Counted from the stretch's first letter, positions 33,074 to 42,281 are shown. The stretch: 64,000 nt of DNA from an uncultured Muribaculaceae bacterium (GCA_910587075.1 CAJUKE010000002.1:124001-188000); one strand, 5' to 3'. Program-made: numbers and translations. Notes: generated by a model from the letters alone, not told the origin.

Positions 33074-34126
33074 TTAGTCGACGATGAGCATAGCGTCGCC
33101 GTAGGCGCCGAACTGGTAGCCCTCCTTTACGGCCTCGTGGTAGGCGCGCATCACCAGGTCGTAGCCGCCGAAGGCGCAGGTCATCATCAGCATCGTGGAG
33201 TAGGGGAGGTGGAAGCCGGTGACGAGGGCGGTCGACACGGTGAAGGTGTAGGGGGGGAAGATGAACTTGTTGGTCCAGCCGGTGTAGGTCTTCATATGTC
33301 CGCCCATGCTTACGGCGCTCGCGATGCCGCGGAGGGTGGAGGTGCCCACGGCGCAGACGTTCTTGCCCGCGTCCTTTGCCTTGTTGACCAGTTCGACCAG
33401 CTCCTCGCTGACGTTCATATCCTCGGAGTCCATACGGTGCTTGGTGAGGTCCTCGACGTCGATTTCGCGGAACGCGCCGAGACCGCTGTGAACGGTGAGG
33501 AAGCCCTGCTCCACGCCCCGGATTTCAAGACGCTTGAGGAGCTCGCGGCTGAAGTGGATTCCGGCCGAGGGAGCCACTACGGCACCCTCGTTGCGGGCGA
33601 AGATGGTCTGATAGTCCTCGGCATCCTGTTCCTCGGGTTCGCGCTGGATGTATTCGGGGAGCGGGGTCATGCCGAGTTTGAAGAGGTTGGCCTTGAACTC
33701 CTCGTGAGAGCCGTCGTAAAGGAAACGGAGGGTGCGGCCGCGGGAGGTGGTGTTGTCAATAACCTCGGCCACCATCGACTCGTCGTCGCCGAAGTAGAGC
33801 TTGTTGCCGATGCGGATTTTGCGCGCGGGCTCGACGAGCACGTCCCAAAGCTTGTGCTCGGGGTTGAGTTCGCGGAGGAGGAACACTTCGATTTTGGCGC
33901 CGGTTTTCTCCTTGTTGCCGTAGAGGCGCGCGGGGAAAACCTTGGTATCGTTGAACACCATCACGTCTCCCTCGCCGAAGTAGCCGAGAATATCCTTGAA
34001 CACCTTGTGTTCGATTTCGCCGGTCTTGCGGTGTACGACCATCAGGCGGCATTCGTCGCGGGCGGTAGCGGGGCGTTGCGCGATTAATTCGTCGGGAAGT
34101 TTGAATTTGAACTGTGAAAGTTTCAT
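33074..34126 (-). CDS. queA: tRNA preQ1(34) S-adenosylmethionine ribosyltransferase-isomerase
   Basis: QueA transfers and rearranges the ribosyl part of SAM to preQ1 in tRNA, giving epoxyqueuosine. The 350-residue length is normal, and the family segments LPDELIAQRPATARDECRLMV, VFNDTKVFPARLYG, PSAGIHFS, GLGAFREI and GTSTLRGIAS are all present. It lies 26 bp after truB in a conserved operon with two tRNA-modification enzymes in a row. Confidence 0.97.
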   Translation of the reverse strand: MKLSQFKFKLPDELIAQRPATARDECRLMVVHRKTGEIEHKVFKDILGYFGEGDVMVFNDTKVFPARLYGNKEKTGAKIEVFLLRELNPEHKLWDVLVEPARKIRIGNKLYFGDDESMVAEVIDNTTSRGRTLRFLYDGSHEEFKANLFKLGMTPLPEYIQREPEEQDAEDYQTIFARNEGAVVAPSAGIHFSRELLKRLEIRGVEQGFLTVHSGLGAFREIDVEDLTKHRMDSEDMNVSEELVELVNKAKDAGKNVCAVGTSTLRGIASAVSMGGHMKTYTGWTNKFIFPPYTFTVSTALVTGFHLPYSTMLMMTCAFGGYDLVMRAYHEAVKEGYQFGAYGDAMLIVD

Positions 34127-34152
34127 ATCGGTGTAAGCTATGATGGTGTTGT

Positions 34153-34998
34153 TTATTCTTCAGATTCAGAGTGGGAGCGGCGGGAGCGCTGGTCGAAGGA
34201 GAGGATGTCGGCGCGGTGGCGGGCGGTGTCGGGGTCGTCGGGGCGGTTGCGGAGTTCGAGGGGCTCTACGGCGATCGCTTCCCCGTTTTCGCCGGTGATT
34301 TCCATCGGGGCGGTGAGGATGATGTCGGCGGCGCGGTCGGGCGGGAGGGAGTCGGCTATCGAGTGGTTGCCGACGCGTGTGCGGCGCAGGGCGGTGAGGT
34401 GGGCGCCGCTTTGGAGCGCCAGGCCGATGTCGCGGGCCAGGGCGCGGATGTAGGTGCCTTTGGAGCATACGACGCGCACGGTGAGCTCTGTCGGGGAGAA
34501 CGAGAGCAGCTCCAGCTCGTCGATCACGAGCACTTTGGGCTTCAGTTCGACTTCCTGCCCCGTGCGGGCCATTTTGTAGGCCCTGTTGCCGTCGACCTTG
34601 CATGCCGAGTAGGCGGGGGGGACCTGCTCGATGCGTCCGCGGAATCGGGAGAGGGCTTCCTCGGCGAGTTCGCGGGTTATATGGTCGGTGGGGAATGTGG
34701 CGTCGACGGGTGTTTCGAGGTCGAACGAGGGGGTCGTGGCCCCGAGGGCCATTGTCGCGATGTATTCTTTCACGCCGCTCTGGAGCTCGTCGATGCGCTT
34801 GGTGGCCTTGCCGGAGCAGATGATCATCACGCCGGTGGCGAGCGGGTCGAGGGTTCCGGCGTGGCCCACCTTCAGTTTGCGCACCCCGGCGCGGCGCAGG
34901 CGCGTCAGCAGGGCGGAACGGAGTTTTTTGACCACATGGAACGACGACCAGCCGAGCGGCTTGTCAATCACCATTATTTCACCTTCGAGCGGATTCAT
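34153..34998 (-). CDS. truB: tRNA pseudouridine(55) synthase
   Basis: TruB makes pseudouridine 55 in the T loop of tRNA. The 281-residue protein has the substrate-binding IDKPLGWSSF, the catalytic Asp51 in GHAGTLDPLATGVM, the YSACKVDGNRAYKMAR segment and the SKGTYIRALARDIG block. A Ser/Arg/Glu-rich tail (last 15 residues) is extra. It lies 60 bp after uppP and 26 bp before queA. Confidence 0.97.
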   Translation of the reverse strand: MNPLEGEIMVIDKPLGWSSFHVVKKLRSALLTRLRRAGVRKLKVGHAGTLDPLATGVMIICSGKATKRIDELQSGVKEYIATMALGATTPSFDLETPVDATFPTDHITRELAEEALSRFRGRIEQVPPAYSACKVDGNRAYKMARTGQEVELKPKVLVIDELELLSFSPTELTVRVVCSKGTYIRALARDIGLALQSGAHLTALRRTRVGNHSIADSLPPDRAADIILTAPMEITGENGEAIAVEPLELRNRPDDPDTARHRADILSFDQRSRRSHSESEE

Positions 34999-35058
34999 TT
35001 CTGACAGGGGCGGGGTTGTTTTTTCTTCGGAGTACGTTTTTTTCGGCGACGCGGGGCT

Positions 35059-35892
35059 TTACCAGCAGATGCATAGCACGCCCACGACAACGCAGTAGAG
35101 GGCGAACCAAACGAGGCCGCCGCGCTTGACGAGCTCGATCATCCATTTGCAGGCCAGGCACCCAACCACGAAGGAGGCGAGGAAGCCCACGGCCATCGGA
35201 AGGAAGCCGATAGGGGAGTCGGCCCCCTCGCCGCCGAGGAGCTTGAGGAGGTCGAGCAGCGCCTCGCCGAGAATCGGGATTATGACCATGAAGAAGGAGA
35301 ACTGGGCTACCTCGGAGCGCTTGTCGCCTAGCATGATGCCCGTGGCGATGGTGGTGCCGGAGCGCGACAGGCCGGGGAGCACGGCCACGGCCTGGGAGCA
35401 GCCGATCACGAAGGCGTCGGTCCAGCTGATCGAGCGCCCTTTCTCAGCGGAAACCACTCCGGAGCCTTTGGCCCCGCCCACATAGGTGCGCGAGAAGTAG
35501 GCGAAAGCGAGGAGGGCGGCGGTGACGCAGAGGCATATGCCGACAATCTGGAGCCCTCCGCCGAAGAACTGCTCGACGTAATCCTTGAAGAACACGCCGA
35601 CGATGCCCACGGGGATGCACGAAAGGAGGATTTTCCAGACGTAGGTGGTGTTTTCGTCGCGGCGCAGGGTGAAGAACGACGTGCAGAGGGGCACGAAACG
35701 CTTCCAGAGCACCACAATGGTGGAGAGCACCGTGGCGACGTGGAGCACCACGTCGAATTGCAGGGAGTCGGCACCCGAAAGGTCGAGACCGAGGATTTCG
35801 CGGAAAATCTCCAGGTGTCCGCTGGAGCTTATGGGGAGGTACTCGGCGAGACCTTGAACGATGCCGAGGATGAGGGCGTCTAACCAGTCCAT
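35059..35892 (-). CDS. uppP: undecaprenyl-diphosphatase
   Basis: UppP removes a phosphate from undecaprenyl diphosphate on the outer face of the inner membrane so that the lipid carrier can be used again for peptidoglycan and capsule. The 277-residue protein has about eight membrane helices and both catalytic blocks, EYLPISSSGHLEIF (17-30) and PGLSRSGTTIATG. It lies between DUF3098 and truB, the order usual in the Bacteroidales. Confidence 0.97.
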   Translation of the reverse strand: MDWLDALILGIVQGLAEYLPISSSGHLEIFREILGLDLSGADSLQFDVVLHVATVLSTIVVLWKRFVPLCTSFFTLRRDENTTYVWKILLSCIPVGIVGVFFKDYVEQFFGGGLQIVGICLCVTAALLAFAYFSRTYVGGAKGSGVVSAEKGRSISWTDAFVIGCSQAVAVLPGLSRSGTTIATGIMLGDKRSEVAQFSFFMVIIPILGEALLDLLKLLGGEGADSPIGFLPMAVGFLASFVVGCLACKWMIELVKRGGLVWFALYCVVVGVLCICW

Positions 35893-35971
35893 GTGTAAGT
35901 AAGAGGCTTGGAAATAGTTGAAGTCAGGTGGGCGCGGCGCGCCAACGCGTTATGGCGGAGAGTGGCGGGGT

Positions 35972-36253
35972 TCAGTTCTTGTCTTCGTTCTCTTTGGCGG
36001 GGCGGCTGGGGCGGAGCACAATCGACACCCCGAGGGCTATGAAGCCGAGGAAGGCGATGGTCGGGCCGACCACGATGCGCCTTGCCGAGAATATGTCGGG
36101 GTTGAACTGGGCCTCGGTGGAGGAGCCGCCGAGCATCAGCAGGAAGCCGAGCACGATCATCAAGGCCGAGGCGCCCATCATTATGAAGTTGCGTTTTCCC
36201 AGGGGGAATTGCGAAGCGCTCTCGCGCTCAATGCGGTTTTCTTTCGCAGACAT
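35972..36253 (-). CDS. DUF3098 small inner membrane protein
   Basis: The 93-residue protein has two membrane helices (about 25-45 and 62-84) with a short loop carrying DIFSARRIVVGPT. DUF3098 proteins sit between ftsX and uppP in most Bacteroidetes, as here, and probably act with cell division or wall synthesis, but no function has been shown. It lies 46 bp after ftsX. Confidence 0.9.
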   Translation of the reverse strand: MSAKENRIERESASQFPLGKRNFIMMGASALMIVLGFLLMLGGSSTEAQFNPDIFSARRIVVGPTIAFLGFIALGVSIVLRPSRPAKENEDKN

Positions 36254-36299
36254 TGTTTCGCGTTAGTTGGATAGGACCGTGGAAACGGTGATGGAGGAA

Positions 36300-37172
36300 T
36301 CAGTTGAACATATCGTCGTAGCTGGCGCGGAGATAGCGGTTGGTGGCTATCACGGCGGCGAGGGCACAGATTGCCACTCCCACTATTACGACGGCGCCGA
36401 ACACGACGGCCAGGGCGCCCCAGGGGAGCAGGGAGTCCATTGCCGGGTCGAGGCTCTTGGCCCAGCCGGTGAGGAGCGCGAGCAGTCCGCAAGCGAGCGC
36501 GGCGGCTATCAGCCCCTGCAACATATTGGAAACCAGGAAGGGGCGGCGGATAAACGAGCCTTTGGCCCCGACGAGCTTCATCGTGTGTATGAGGAAGCGG
36601 CGGGAATAAACGGTGAGCCTCACCGTGTTGTTAATCAGCACGAAACTAATCAGCAGCAGGGCGGCGGCGATAATAAGCAGTATTGTGTTGAGCATACGGG
36701 CGTTGCGTGCCAGGTTGCCGACCATCTCCTTGTTGACCGACACCTCCTCGACTTCGGGCTTGCTCTCCCAGGAAGCAGCCAGACGGGAGATACTGTCGAC
36801 GTCGGCGTAGACCGATGTGACGCGTATGTCGATCATCGGCGCGTAGGGGTTCACGCCGAGAAGCTCCACGAGCTCGGCACCCTCGCCCTGGGTCTCTTCG
36901 GCCATCACCTGGTCGGCGGTGAGGTATTTGAACGAGGAAATGTACGGTGCTCCGGCGCATTCAGCCTGGAGCCGTTCGGCGGCTCCGGGCGCGACACTGT
37001 CGCGGAGCATCACCGTGAAACCCATTTTCTCTTTTACCTGGCGGTCGATGCCGCTGTACGTTATGTTGATAGCCGCCACGAGTCCGAGAATGAACAGAAC
37101 GAGCATCACAGAGATAGTCGATGTCACGCGGTCGCCAATTCCGGCCGAGCGGTTGTGGTTTTGATTCTCCAT
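36300..37172 (-). CDS. ftsX: cell division protein FtsX
   Basis: FtsX is the membrane part of the FtsEX complex, which controls peptidoglycan hydrolases at the septum. The 290-residue protein has a first membrane helix (about 15-38), a periplasmic domain (about 40-155) and three C-terminal helices in the FtsX permease fold, with the segment ARMLNTILLIIAAALLLISF. ftsE is not adjacent, as in many Bacteroidetes. It is the first gene of the operon that runs to comF, with a promoter at 37277-37307. Confidence 0.93.
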   Translation of the reverse strand: MENQNHNRSAGIGDRVTSTISVMLVLFILGLVAAINITYSGIDRQVKEKMGFTVMLRDSVAPGAAERLQAECAGAPYISSFKYLTADQVMAEETQGEGAELVELLGVNPYAPMIDIRVTSVYADVDSISRLAASWESKPEVEEVSVNKEMVGNLARNARMLNTILLIIAAALLLISFVLINNTVRLTVYSRRFLIHTMKLVGAKGSFIRRPFLVSNMLQGLIAAALACGLLALLTGWAKSLDPAMDSLLPWGALAVVFGAVVIVGVAICALAAVIATNRYLRASYDDMFN

Positions 37173-37276
37173 ATTTATTTCAGGAGCATAATGGAAACGA
37201 GCCGATGAGGCACCCCTTCGGGGCCGTAAGTCCCGATCTGAAGTGCCATGAGGGCCGTTCTCGCTCTAATTTCGTG

Positions 37277-37307
37277 CAAAATTACAACATCAGTGCCCCC
37301 TTGTCAA
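37277..37307 (-). promoter_or_regulatory. promoter of the ftsX-comF operon
   Basis: On the minus strand ATTG (37304-37307), 19 bp, TAATTTTG (37277-37284). The leader would be about 98 nt. The six-gene run behind it has no other clear promoter. Confidence 0.65.
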
Positions 37308-37407
37308 TGATTTTTGTCTTAAAATTCCCTAAAAAGCCCGCCGGAGCCTTGTTGGAAAAGTGTGTGAGCGCGTATCATTTTTGGAATGTGCAGGGGATTG
37401 ATAAGGA

Positions 37408-37441
37408 CCGGGCGCGCCACACTCATTCGTGGCGCGCCCGG
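37408..37441 (-). terminator. hairpin after the envelope operon
   Basis: CCGGGCGCGCCAC (37408-37420) and GTGGCGCGCCCGG (37429-37441) form a perfect 13-bp stem with an 8-nt loop, 26 bp after the stop of the barrel gene at 37467. The following bases on the minus strand (TCCTTATCAATC) are only weakly U-rich. Confidence 0.65.
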
Positions 37442-37466
37442 CGAAAAGGGGTGAGGCGGAGTCGGG

Positions 37467-38219
37467 TCAGAGGGTGTAGGTGAGACCTACGTTGAGGTAG
37501 ACGTTGTAGGTGGCCATGTCGACTTTGCGGGTCGATTCGTTGAGGACGCTGCGGAGGCCCCATTTCAGGGAGGCCCGAACACCCAGGCCGCGGTAAACGC
37601 GGCGCGTGGCGGCAATGATCACGCCTGTGTCGAAGCGGTTGATGTCGGAGGAGTAGTCGTATTCGGCCCGGTCGATGCCTACGGCGGCGTGGAGCGGGGT
37701 CTCGCGGATTTTGCCCCCGGCTACCTCGCCGGTGAACTCGCGGTCGACGGCGGCGGCGAAGTAGAGTCCGGCGTTGAACTCCCAGGCGGCCGAGGGCCGG
37801 AACACGGCGTAGACTGGCACGGATATGTAGCCGATCTTGGTGGTGTTCTTGATGTCGCCGGTGAAGTAGCCGGTGCGGGTGCCAGTGCCCTCGCCCGAGA
37901 GGATGTTCATCGTAAGGTGGTAGTTGCGGGCCGAAATCTTGGTTTTCATACCGACGGTCTCGTAGGCGACTCCGAGGCCGAGGCCCCAGGCGCTGGAGAA
38001 CATTTTCGCGCCGTAGGCTCCCACGGAGAAGTTGAAGCCGGGGTTATAGCCGTTTATCGAGCGTATTTCGGCGGGGAGCCCCATGGGAGTTGTGCCTCCG
38101 ATGTTGTAGCCGGCGGCAAACGTGTAGTCGAGCCCTCCGGCGTGGGCCGCGGGAGCCGCGGCGGCAATGCCGAGGAGCGCCGCGCCGATGCTTATTTTCT
38201 TGATGTTTGAAAGGCTCAT
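37467..38219 (-). CDS. outer membrane beta-barrel protein, third gene of the envelope operon
   Basis: The 250-residue protein has a signal peptide (to about 28, AAHAGG) and alternating strands typical of a small barrel (ALRYE, GAYGAKMFSSAWGLGLGVAYE, ASLKWGLRS), ending NVYLNVGLTYTL with aromatic and aliphatic residues at the last strand. The ATG at 38219 overlaps the stop of the PCMD gene by 4 nt; the frame upstream of it is not used. I recognise no named family. It probably acts with the two lipoproteins before it. Confidence 0.75.
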   Translation of the reverse strand: MSLSNIKKISIGAALLGIAAAAPAAHAGGLDYTFAAGYNIGGTTPMGLPAEIRSINGYNPGFNFSVGAYGAKMFSSAWGLGLGVAYETVGMKTKISARNYHLTMNILSGEGTGTRTGYFTGDIKNTTKIGYISVPVYAVFRPSAAWEFNAGLYFAAAVDREFTGEVAGGKIRETPLHAAVGIDRAEYDYSSDINRFDTGVIIAATRRVYRGLGVRASLKWGLRSVLNESTRKVDMATYNVYLNVGLTYTL

Positions 38220-39316
38220 AACTGGTCGGTGTCGGTGGGTTGGTCGCAAATAATCTCAATGTCGTCTACAATCAGCACGCTCTCGGGCGCTCCGTCGTAG
38301 ACGTCGCCGTTGCGGCTCGCCGAGAAGATTACAGCCAAGTTGTAGCCGCCGGAGCTGAGAGCGTCGGGGTCGATTTGGGCGGTGTAAGCGAAGGGTATGT
38401 CGAACGTCGCGAAACCGTCGCCCGGGGTGTCGGCGCCATCGGCTTCGGGGAGTTCGGCCCTGGCTACGATGTTGGGGCTGTTCTTGACGGAGTAGCCGTT
38501 GAGATGGCTCACGCCGGGCGATGTGCGGTAGAGCACCGCCTGAATCTTGCAGCAGTCGGGCTTGCCGGACTTCAGCGTCTCGCCCCCGGAGCGGTATTTG
38601 TACTTACCCGTGAAGCGCAGGGGTTTGAGCATGAAGGGGAGGCCGAACTGGGTCGATTCCAGCGGATCGCGGAGCGATGCGTCGAAAGAGCCTATGAAAA
38701 GGTTGCCGGAGGCTATCGGGCGGTCAATCTGCCCGGTGAGGCGCGTGACGAGTTTGGCGGCGAGGCTCCCCTCGGCGGCCTCGGATGTAGGCTGGGTGGG
38801 GAACACGGTGTAGTCGTCAAACTTGTCGGTGAGGAAGTTGTAAGCCTCGTTGCCGCAGGCCCATATGTTGAGGTTGGTTTCGTTACCTTCGGCATCGGTC
38901 GTGGACTCGAACGGAATGCGGTAGCGCATGCGTTCGGGCTGGCGCCAGTTTTCGAAGCGGAACCTCGTAGGGAGGTTGGCGGGGCGGACACTCACGGTGT
39001 ATGCCTTGGACCACGCCATGTCCTCGCTGGTAACGGTGAACCGGCGGTCGGCGGTGTAGTCGGTAACCTCCTCGGGCTTAGGGGTAATGGTGGCGCCTTC
39101 GGAAATCGCGAAGTCGAGGTCGAGCGCCGCCAGGTCGGTTCCCGGGGTGACGAACACGTCGATCAGGTCGCTGCTGAAAACCACGTTGAGAATGTTCCCC
39201 TCCGGTGAGCTGACTTTGAGTATGTCAACCTCAATATTAGGCTTCTCATCCTTGATGCAGCCCGAGAGGCCCACAAGGATGAGAAGCGAAAGGAGTTGGA
39301 AAAATGTTTTCTTCAT
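38216..39316 (-). CDS. PCMD-domain lipoprotein
   Basis: The 366-residue protein has a lipoprotein signal with lipobox LSGC (Cys at about 20). Residues about 25-115 form a small beta domain (DKFAISEGATITPKPEEV type), and about 120-360 match the PCMD (putative carbohydrate metabolism) family, with FENWRQPERMRYRIP and VDDIEIICD near the end. PCMD proteins are found at glycan-related loci, but their ligand is unknown. ATG 39316 is used; the codon before it is TTG. It lies 26 bp after the 426-residue lipoprotein gene. Confidence 0.8.
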   Translation of the reverse strand: MKKTFFQLLSLLILVGLSGCIKDEKPNIEVDILKVSSPEGNILNVVFSSDLIDVFVTPGTDLAALDLDFAISEGATITPKPEEVTDYTADRRFTVTSEDMAWSKAYTVSVRPANLPTRFRFENWRQPERMRYRIPFESTTDAEGNETNLNIWACGNEAYNFLTDKFDDYTVFPTQPTSEAAEGSLAAKLVTRLTGQIDRPIASGNLFIGSFDASLRDPLESTQFGLPFMLKPLRFTGKYKYRSGGETLKSGKPDCCKIQAVLYRTSPGVSHLNGYSVKNSPNIVARAELPEADGADTPGDGFATFDIPFAYTAQIDPDALSSGGYNLAVIFSASRNGDVYDGAPESVLIVDDIEIICDQPTDTDQL

Positions 39317-39342
39317 CAAGAGAGATGGATGGGTTTGTCAGA

Positions 39343-40623
39343 TCAGTTGGCCGCGTTGGGCTGGCGGGGCTGCACCTTGCCTTCGGCAGCGATGTAGTCG
39401 GCCACGGATACTTTCTTGCCGGCAGCGCCCCACTGGCCGAGAGCCATCGCGCAGATGTACTTGGCGGGGTTGAGCATGGGGTTCACGCCGGGGCCCACGG
39501 GGTCGAGCTTGCGGAGGGAGTGCTCGTAGTCGTCGGCGAACACCATGTTGCGGTAGAGGATCATCACGCCGTCGCCCCAGCTATCGCCGTCCCATTCGAG
39601 GATGTTGTAGCCGTTGGCCTCCGCGAGGCTCTTGACCTTGGCGTAGTCGGCGCCGTTCTTGTCGGCTACGATGTAGTTGGCGAAGCCGTCAGCGTCGATT
39701 TTGGTCTGGTAGTCGCTGATGGCGAGCGGGGTGTAGGTTGCCTGGTTGCCCACGCACACCGACCAGTAGCGCATATCGGTCGAGCCGAACTCGGAGGCGT
39801 TCTTGGGGTAGGAGGGAGCCTTGAAGTTGAACACCAGCACGTTCTCCTTCTCTACGACATTGCGGGCGTAGCAGTATTCGGCGGGGCCGTTGGGGTAGGC
39901 GTAGGAGAAGGGCGCACGGAAGAAGGGGAGGTTGGGGCTGGAGGAGAAAGCGCCGCCGGGGATGCTCATATTGCCGTGGAGGCCGCTGAGCTCGCGCTTG
40001 GGTGCCGCAGTGGTTTTAGCGGTGGCGAGGTCGAGTCCCTTGATCACGGGCATGTCGACGCCGCCCTGGATGCCCACTTCGGGGATGTAGTAGCGGAGGA
40101 TGGTGCACACCTTCTTAACGTCGGCGTCGAACCAGATGATGTTCTTCTTGCCGGCGCTGATGCTCTCGGGCGCGTCGGTGGGGAGAACGTAGATGGTGTA
40201 GTCGCGGTTGGAGCCAGTGGCGCCGAGGAAGGGGTTTACGGAGCCATCGTCGGGAATGATTTCCGTGTCGAGGAGGCTGAAGCCCTTTTCGCAGTAGCTT
40301 GTCTGCTCGTCGTCGTCATATACGTTGTAGCTCAGGAAGCGTGAGTCGGGGAACGCGCCGGTGATCACCAGGCCGGTCTCGGGGTTTGCCTCGGCGTCGA
40401 AGGTGTACTCCCAGTAGTATGCGAAGTGGTCGGGGAAGAACTGGAGGGTCATATTGTCGCCGCGGAGCACGTCGCCCCACATATCGACAGCTTCGGTGCC
40501 GTTGTCGTCGGAACCGTTGCCTCCATTGCTGTTGTCATCGTCGTCGCTGCAAGCGGCGAACCCGAGCGCAACGGTAGTGGCCGCGAACATAAGGGCGGCT
40601 TTCTTAAAGTTCATAAATTTCAT
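39343..40623 (-). CDS. unknown lipoprotein, first gene of the envelope operon
   Basis: The 426-residue protein has a lipoprotein signal (lipobox GFAAC) followed by an acidic, Gly/Asn-rich linker (SDDDDNSNGGNGSDDNG). The rest contains two similar stretches, PDSRFLSYNVYDDD (about 98-111) and MRYWSVCVGN (about 278-287), and GSVNPFLG, a pattern I recall from uncharacterised secreted proteins of Actinobacteria and fungi, without a named function. It is transcribed with the PCMD and barrel genes. No enzymatic motif is visible. Confidence 0.75.
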   Translation of the reverse strand: MKFMNFKKAALMFAATTVALGFAACSDDDDNSNGGNGSDDNGTEAVDMWGDVLRGDNMTLQFFPDHFAYYWEYTFDAEANPETGLVITGAFPDSRFLSYNVYDDDEQTSYCEKGFSLLDTEIIPDDGSVNPFLGATGSNRDYTIYVLPTDAPESISAGKKNIIWFDADVKKVCTILRYYIPEVGIQGGVDMPVIKGLDLATAKTTAAPKRELSGLHGNMSIPGGAFSSSPNLPFFRAPFSYAYPNGPAEYCYARNVVEKENVLVFNFKAPSYPKNASEFGSTDMRYWSVCVGNQATYTPLAISDYQTKIDADGFANYIVADKNGADYAKVKSLAEANGYNILEWDGDSWGDGVMILYRNMVFADDYEHSLRKLDPVGPGVNPMLNPAKYICAMALGQWGAAGKKVSVADYIAAEGKVQPRQPNAAN

Positions 40624-40680
40624 CAGAGATAGTAATTGATTGGTTATTTTCTTGTCAGGTTGTTACAATCGTCAGATTGT

Positions 40681-40725
40681 CAAAATTATGCGGCGAAGTT
40701 AGTCAAAAAATGCGGAACAGGCAAT
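40681..40725 (-). promoter_or_regulatory. double promoter of the lipoprotein/PCMD/barrel operon
   Basis: Two candidates overlap on the minus strand. One is ATTG (40722-40725), 20 bp, TAACTTCG (40694-40701). The other has a perfect -7 box TAATTTTG at 40681-40688 with a TTTG 15 bp upstream. Either would give a leader of about 50-60 nt. Confidence 0.5.
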
Positions 40726-40771
40726 TTTTCGGCCTTTTTGACCAATAAATTAGGTGAATAGGTGGTGTGCG

Positions 40772-42109
40772 TCAGTCGGCCAGCTCGCAGAGGAGGGTTG
40801 CCGAGGAGCTGGAGACCACGCGTACCTTCACCAGGTCGCCGACGCGGAAGTCGCCGCGGGGGAACACGCAGGTTTTGTTCTGCTCGGTTCGCCCGATCCA
40901 TCGGTCGGTGCTCCGCTTCGACACCCCCTCGACGAGCACCTCGAACACCTTCCCCTCGTCGCGGCGGTTCGATTCGGCCGACAGCTCGTTCTGCAGGGCG
41001 ATCATACGGTTGAGGCGGTCGATTTTCACCTCTTCGGGGATGTTGTCGGGCATCTCGCGTGAGGCGAGTGTGCCGGGGCGCTCGGAGTACTTGAACATGA
41101 AGGCCGAGTCGAAAGCCGCCTCGCACATAAGCGAGAGGGTCTGCTGGAAATCCTCCTCGCTCTCGTCGTGGAAGCCGGTGAAGAGGTCGGTCGAGAGGCC
41201 GCATCCGGGAACGCGCTCGCGGATGGCTCGCACGCGCCCGAGGTACCATTCGCGGGTGTATTTGCGGTTCATAGCCTTGAGCACCTTGTCGGAGCCCGAC
41301 TGCACGGGGAGGTGCACATGGCTGCAGATGTTGGGGTAGCGGGCGATCACGTCGATGGTCTCGTCCGACATATCCTTGGGGTGGGAGGTGGTGAAGCGCA
41401 CTCGCATATCGGGCGCGGCCTCGGCCACGGCGGCGAGCAGCCCGGCGAAGCCGGTGGTGTTCCCCTCGGAGTCGGTGTAGCGGTAGGAGTTGACGTTCTG
41501 CCCCAGGAGGGTGACCTCCTTGAAGCCGCGGGTGCGGAGGTCGGCCAGCTCGTTGAGGATGCTGCGCACTTCGCGGGAGCGTTCGCGGCCGCGGGTGTAG
41601 GGCACGATGCAGTAGGAGCAGAAGTTGTTGCACCCGCGCATGATGCTGATGTAGCCGCTGACGCGGTTGCCTGAGATGCGCGAGGGGATCACGTCGCGGT
41701 AGGTCTCGGTGGTGGAGAGCTCTACGTTGATGGCTTTCTGGCCGTTTTCGGCCGCGGCGAAGAGGTTGGGGAGGTCGAGGTATGAGTCGGGGCCCGCCAC
41801 GAGGTCGACCCCGTGCCCCTCGATGAGCTCCTCCTTGGCGCGCTCGGCCATACACCCGATCACACCTATTATATAAGGGTTGTCGCGGCGCTTGCGGCGC
41901 ACGGAACCGAGGTACTGCAGGCGGCTGATGATTTTCTGCTCGGCGTTGTCGCGGATCGAGCAAGTGTTGAGCAGAACGGCGTCGGCCTCCTCGGGGGTTT
42001 CGGCGGCGCCGTAGCCGGCCATTTCCATGATCGAGGCCACCACCTCGCTGTCGGCCGCGTTCATCTGGCAGCCGTAAGTTTCTATGAAGAGTTTCTTTTC
42101 TTTTTCCAT
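40772..42109 (-). CDS. miaB: tRNA-2-methylthio-N6-dimethylallyladenosine synthase
   Basis: MiaB is a radical-SAM methylthiotransferase that modifies A37 of tRNAs reading UNN codons. The 445-residue protein has the N-terminal cluster Cys14, Cys50 and Cys86, the radical-SAM triad Cys160, Cys164 and Cys167 (GCNNFCSYC, then IVPYTRGRERSR) and a C-terminal TRAM domain (about 375-445). ATG 42109 is preferred to the TTG at 42124. It stands alone and reads away from the CoA-transferase gene. Confidence 0.95.
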   Translation of the reverse strand: MEKEKKLFIETYGCQMNAADSEVVASIMEMAGYGAAETPEEADAVLLNTCSIRDNAEQKIISRLQYLGSVRRKRRDNPYIIGVIGCMAERAKEELIEGHGVDLVAGPDSYLDLPNLFAAAENGQKAINVELSTTETYRDVIPSRISGNRVSGYISIMRGCNNFCSYCIVPYTRGRERSREVRSILNELADLRTRGFKEVTLLGQNVNSYRYTDSEGNTTGFAGLLAAVAEAAPDMRVRFTTSHPKDMSDETIDVIARYPNICSHVHLPVQSGSDKVLKAMNRKYTREWYLGRVRAIRERVPGCGLSTDLFTGFHDESEEDFQQTLSLMCEAAFDSAFMFKYSERPGTLASREMPDNIPEEVKIDRLNRMIALQNELSAESNRRDEGKVFEVLVEGVSKRSTDRWIGRTEQNKTCVFPRGDFRVGDLVKVRVVSSSSATLLCELAD

Positions 42110-42168
42110 ATTATCAATGGCCAACCGCGCACGCTGCGGAAAAGTGTGCTATAAAACAGACGGAAAAA

Positions 42169-42200
42169 TTTGCCCGTGATACGCAAATGGCCTAATTTTG
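42169..42200 (+). promoter_or_regulatory. promoter of the CoA-transferase gene
   Basis: TTTG (42169-42172), 20 bp, TAATTTTG (42193-42200) match the consensus exactly. The leader would be about 75 nt. Because it is a perfect match it should be strong, as fits an enzyme of central fermentation. Confidence 0.8.
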
Positions 42201-42281
42201 CGCAAAATTACAAAAAAAGCGCCTTATTTCAATCGCCCGACTGAAATTTGGCCGACAGAGCAGAATATTAACCCTTTCATT

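Noticed and set aside
40686..41963. 425-codon minus-strand frame in a second phase of miaB
   Set aside because: Arg/Pro-rich product typical of an out-of-phase reading of GC-rich DNA; miaB has all six cysteines.
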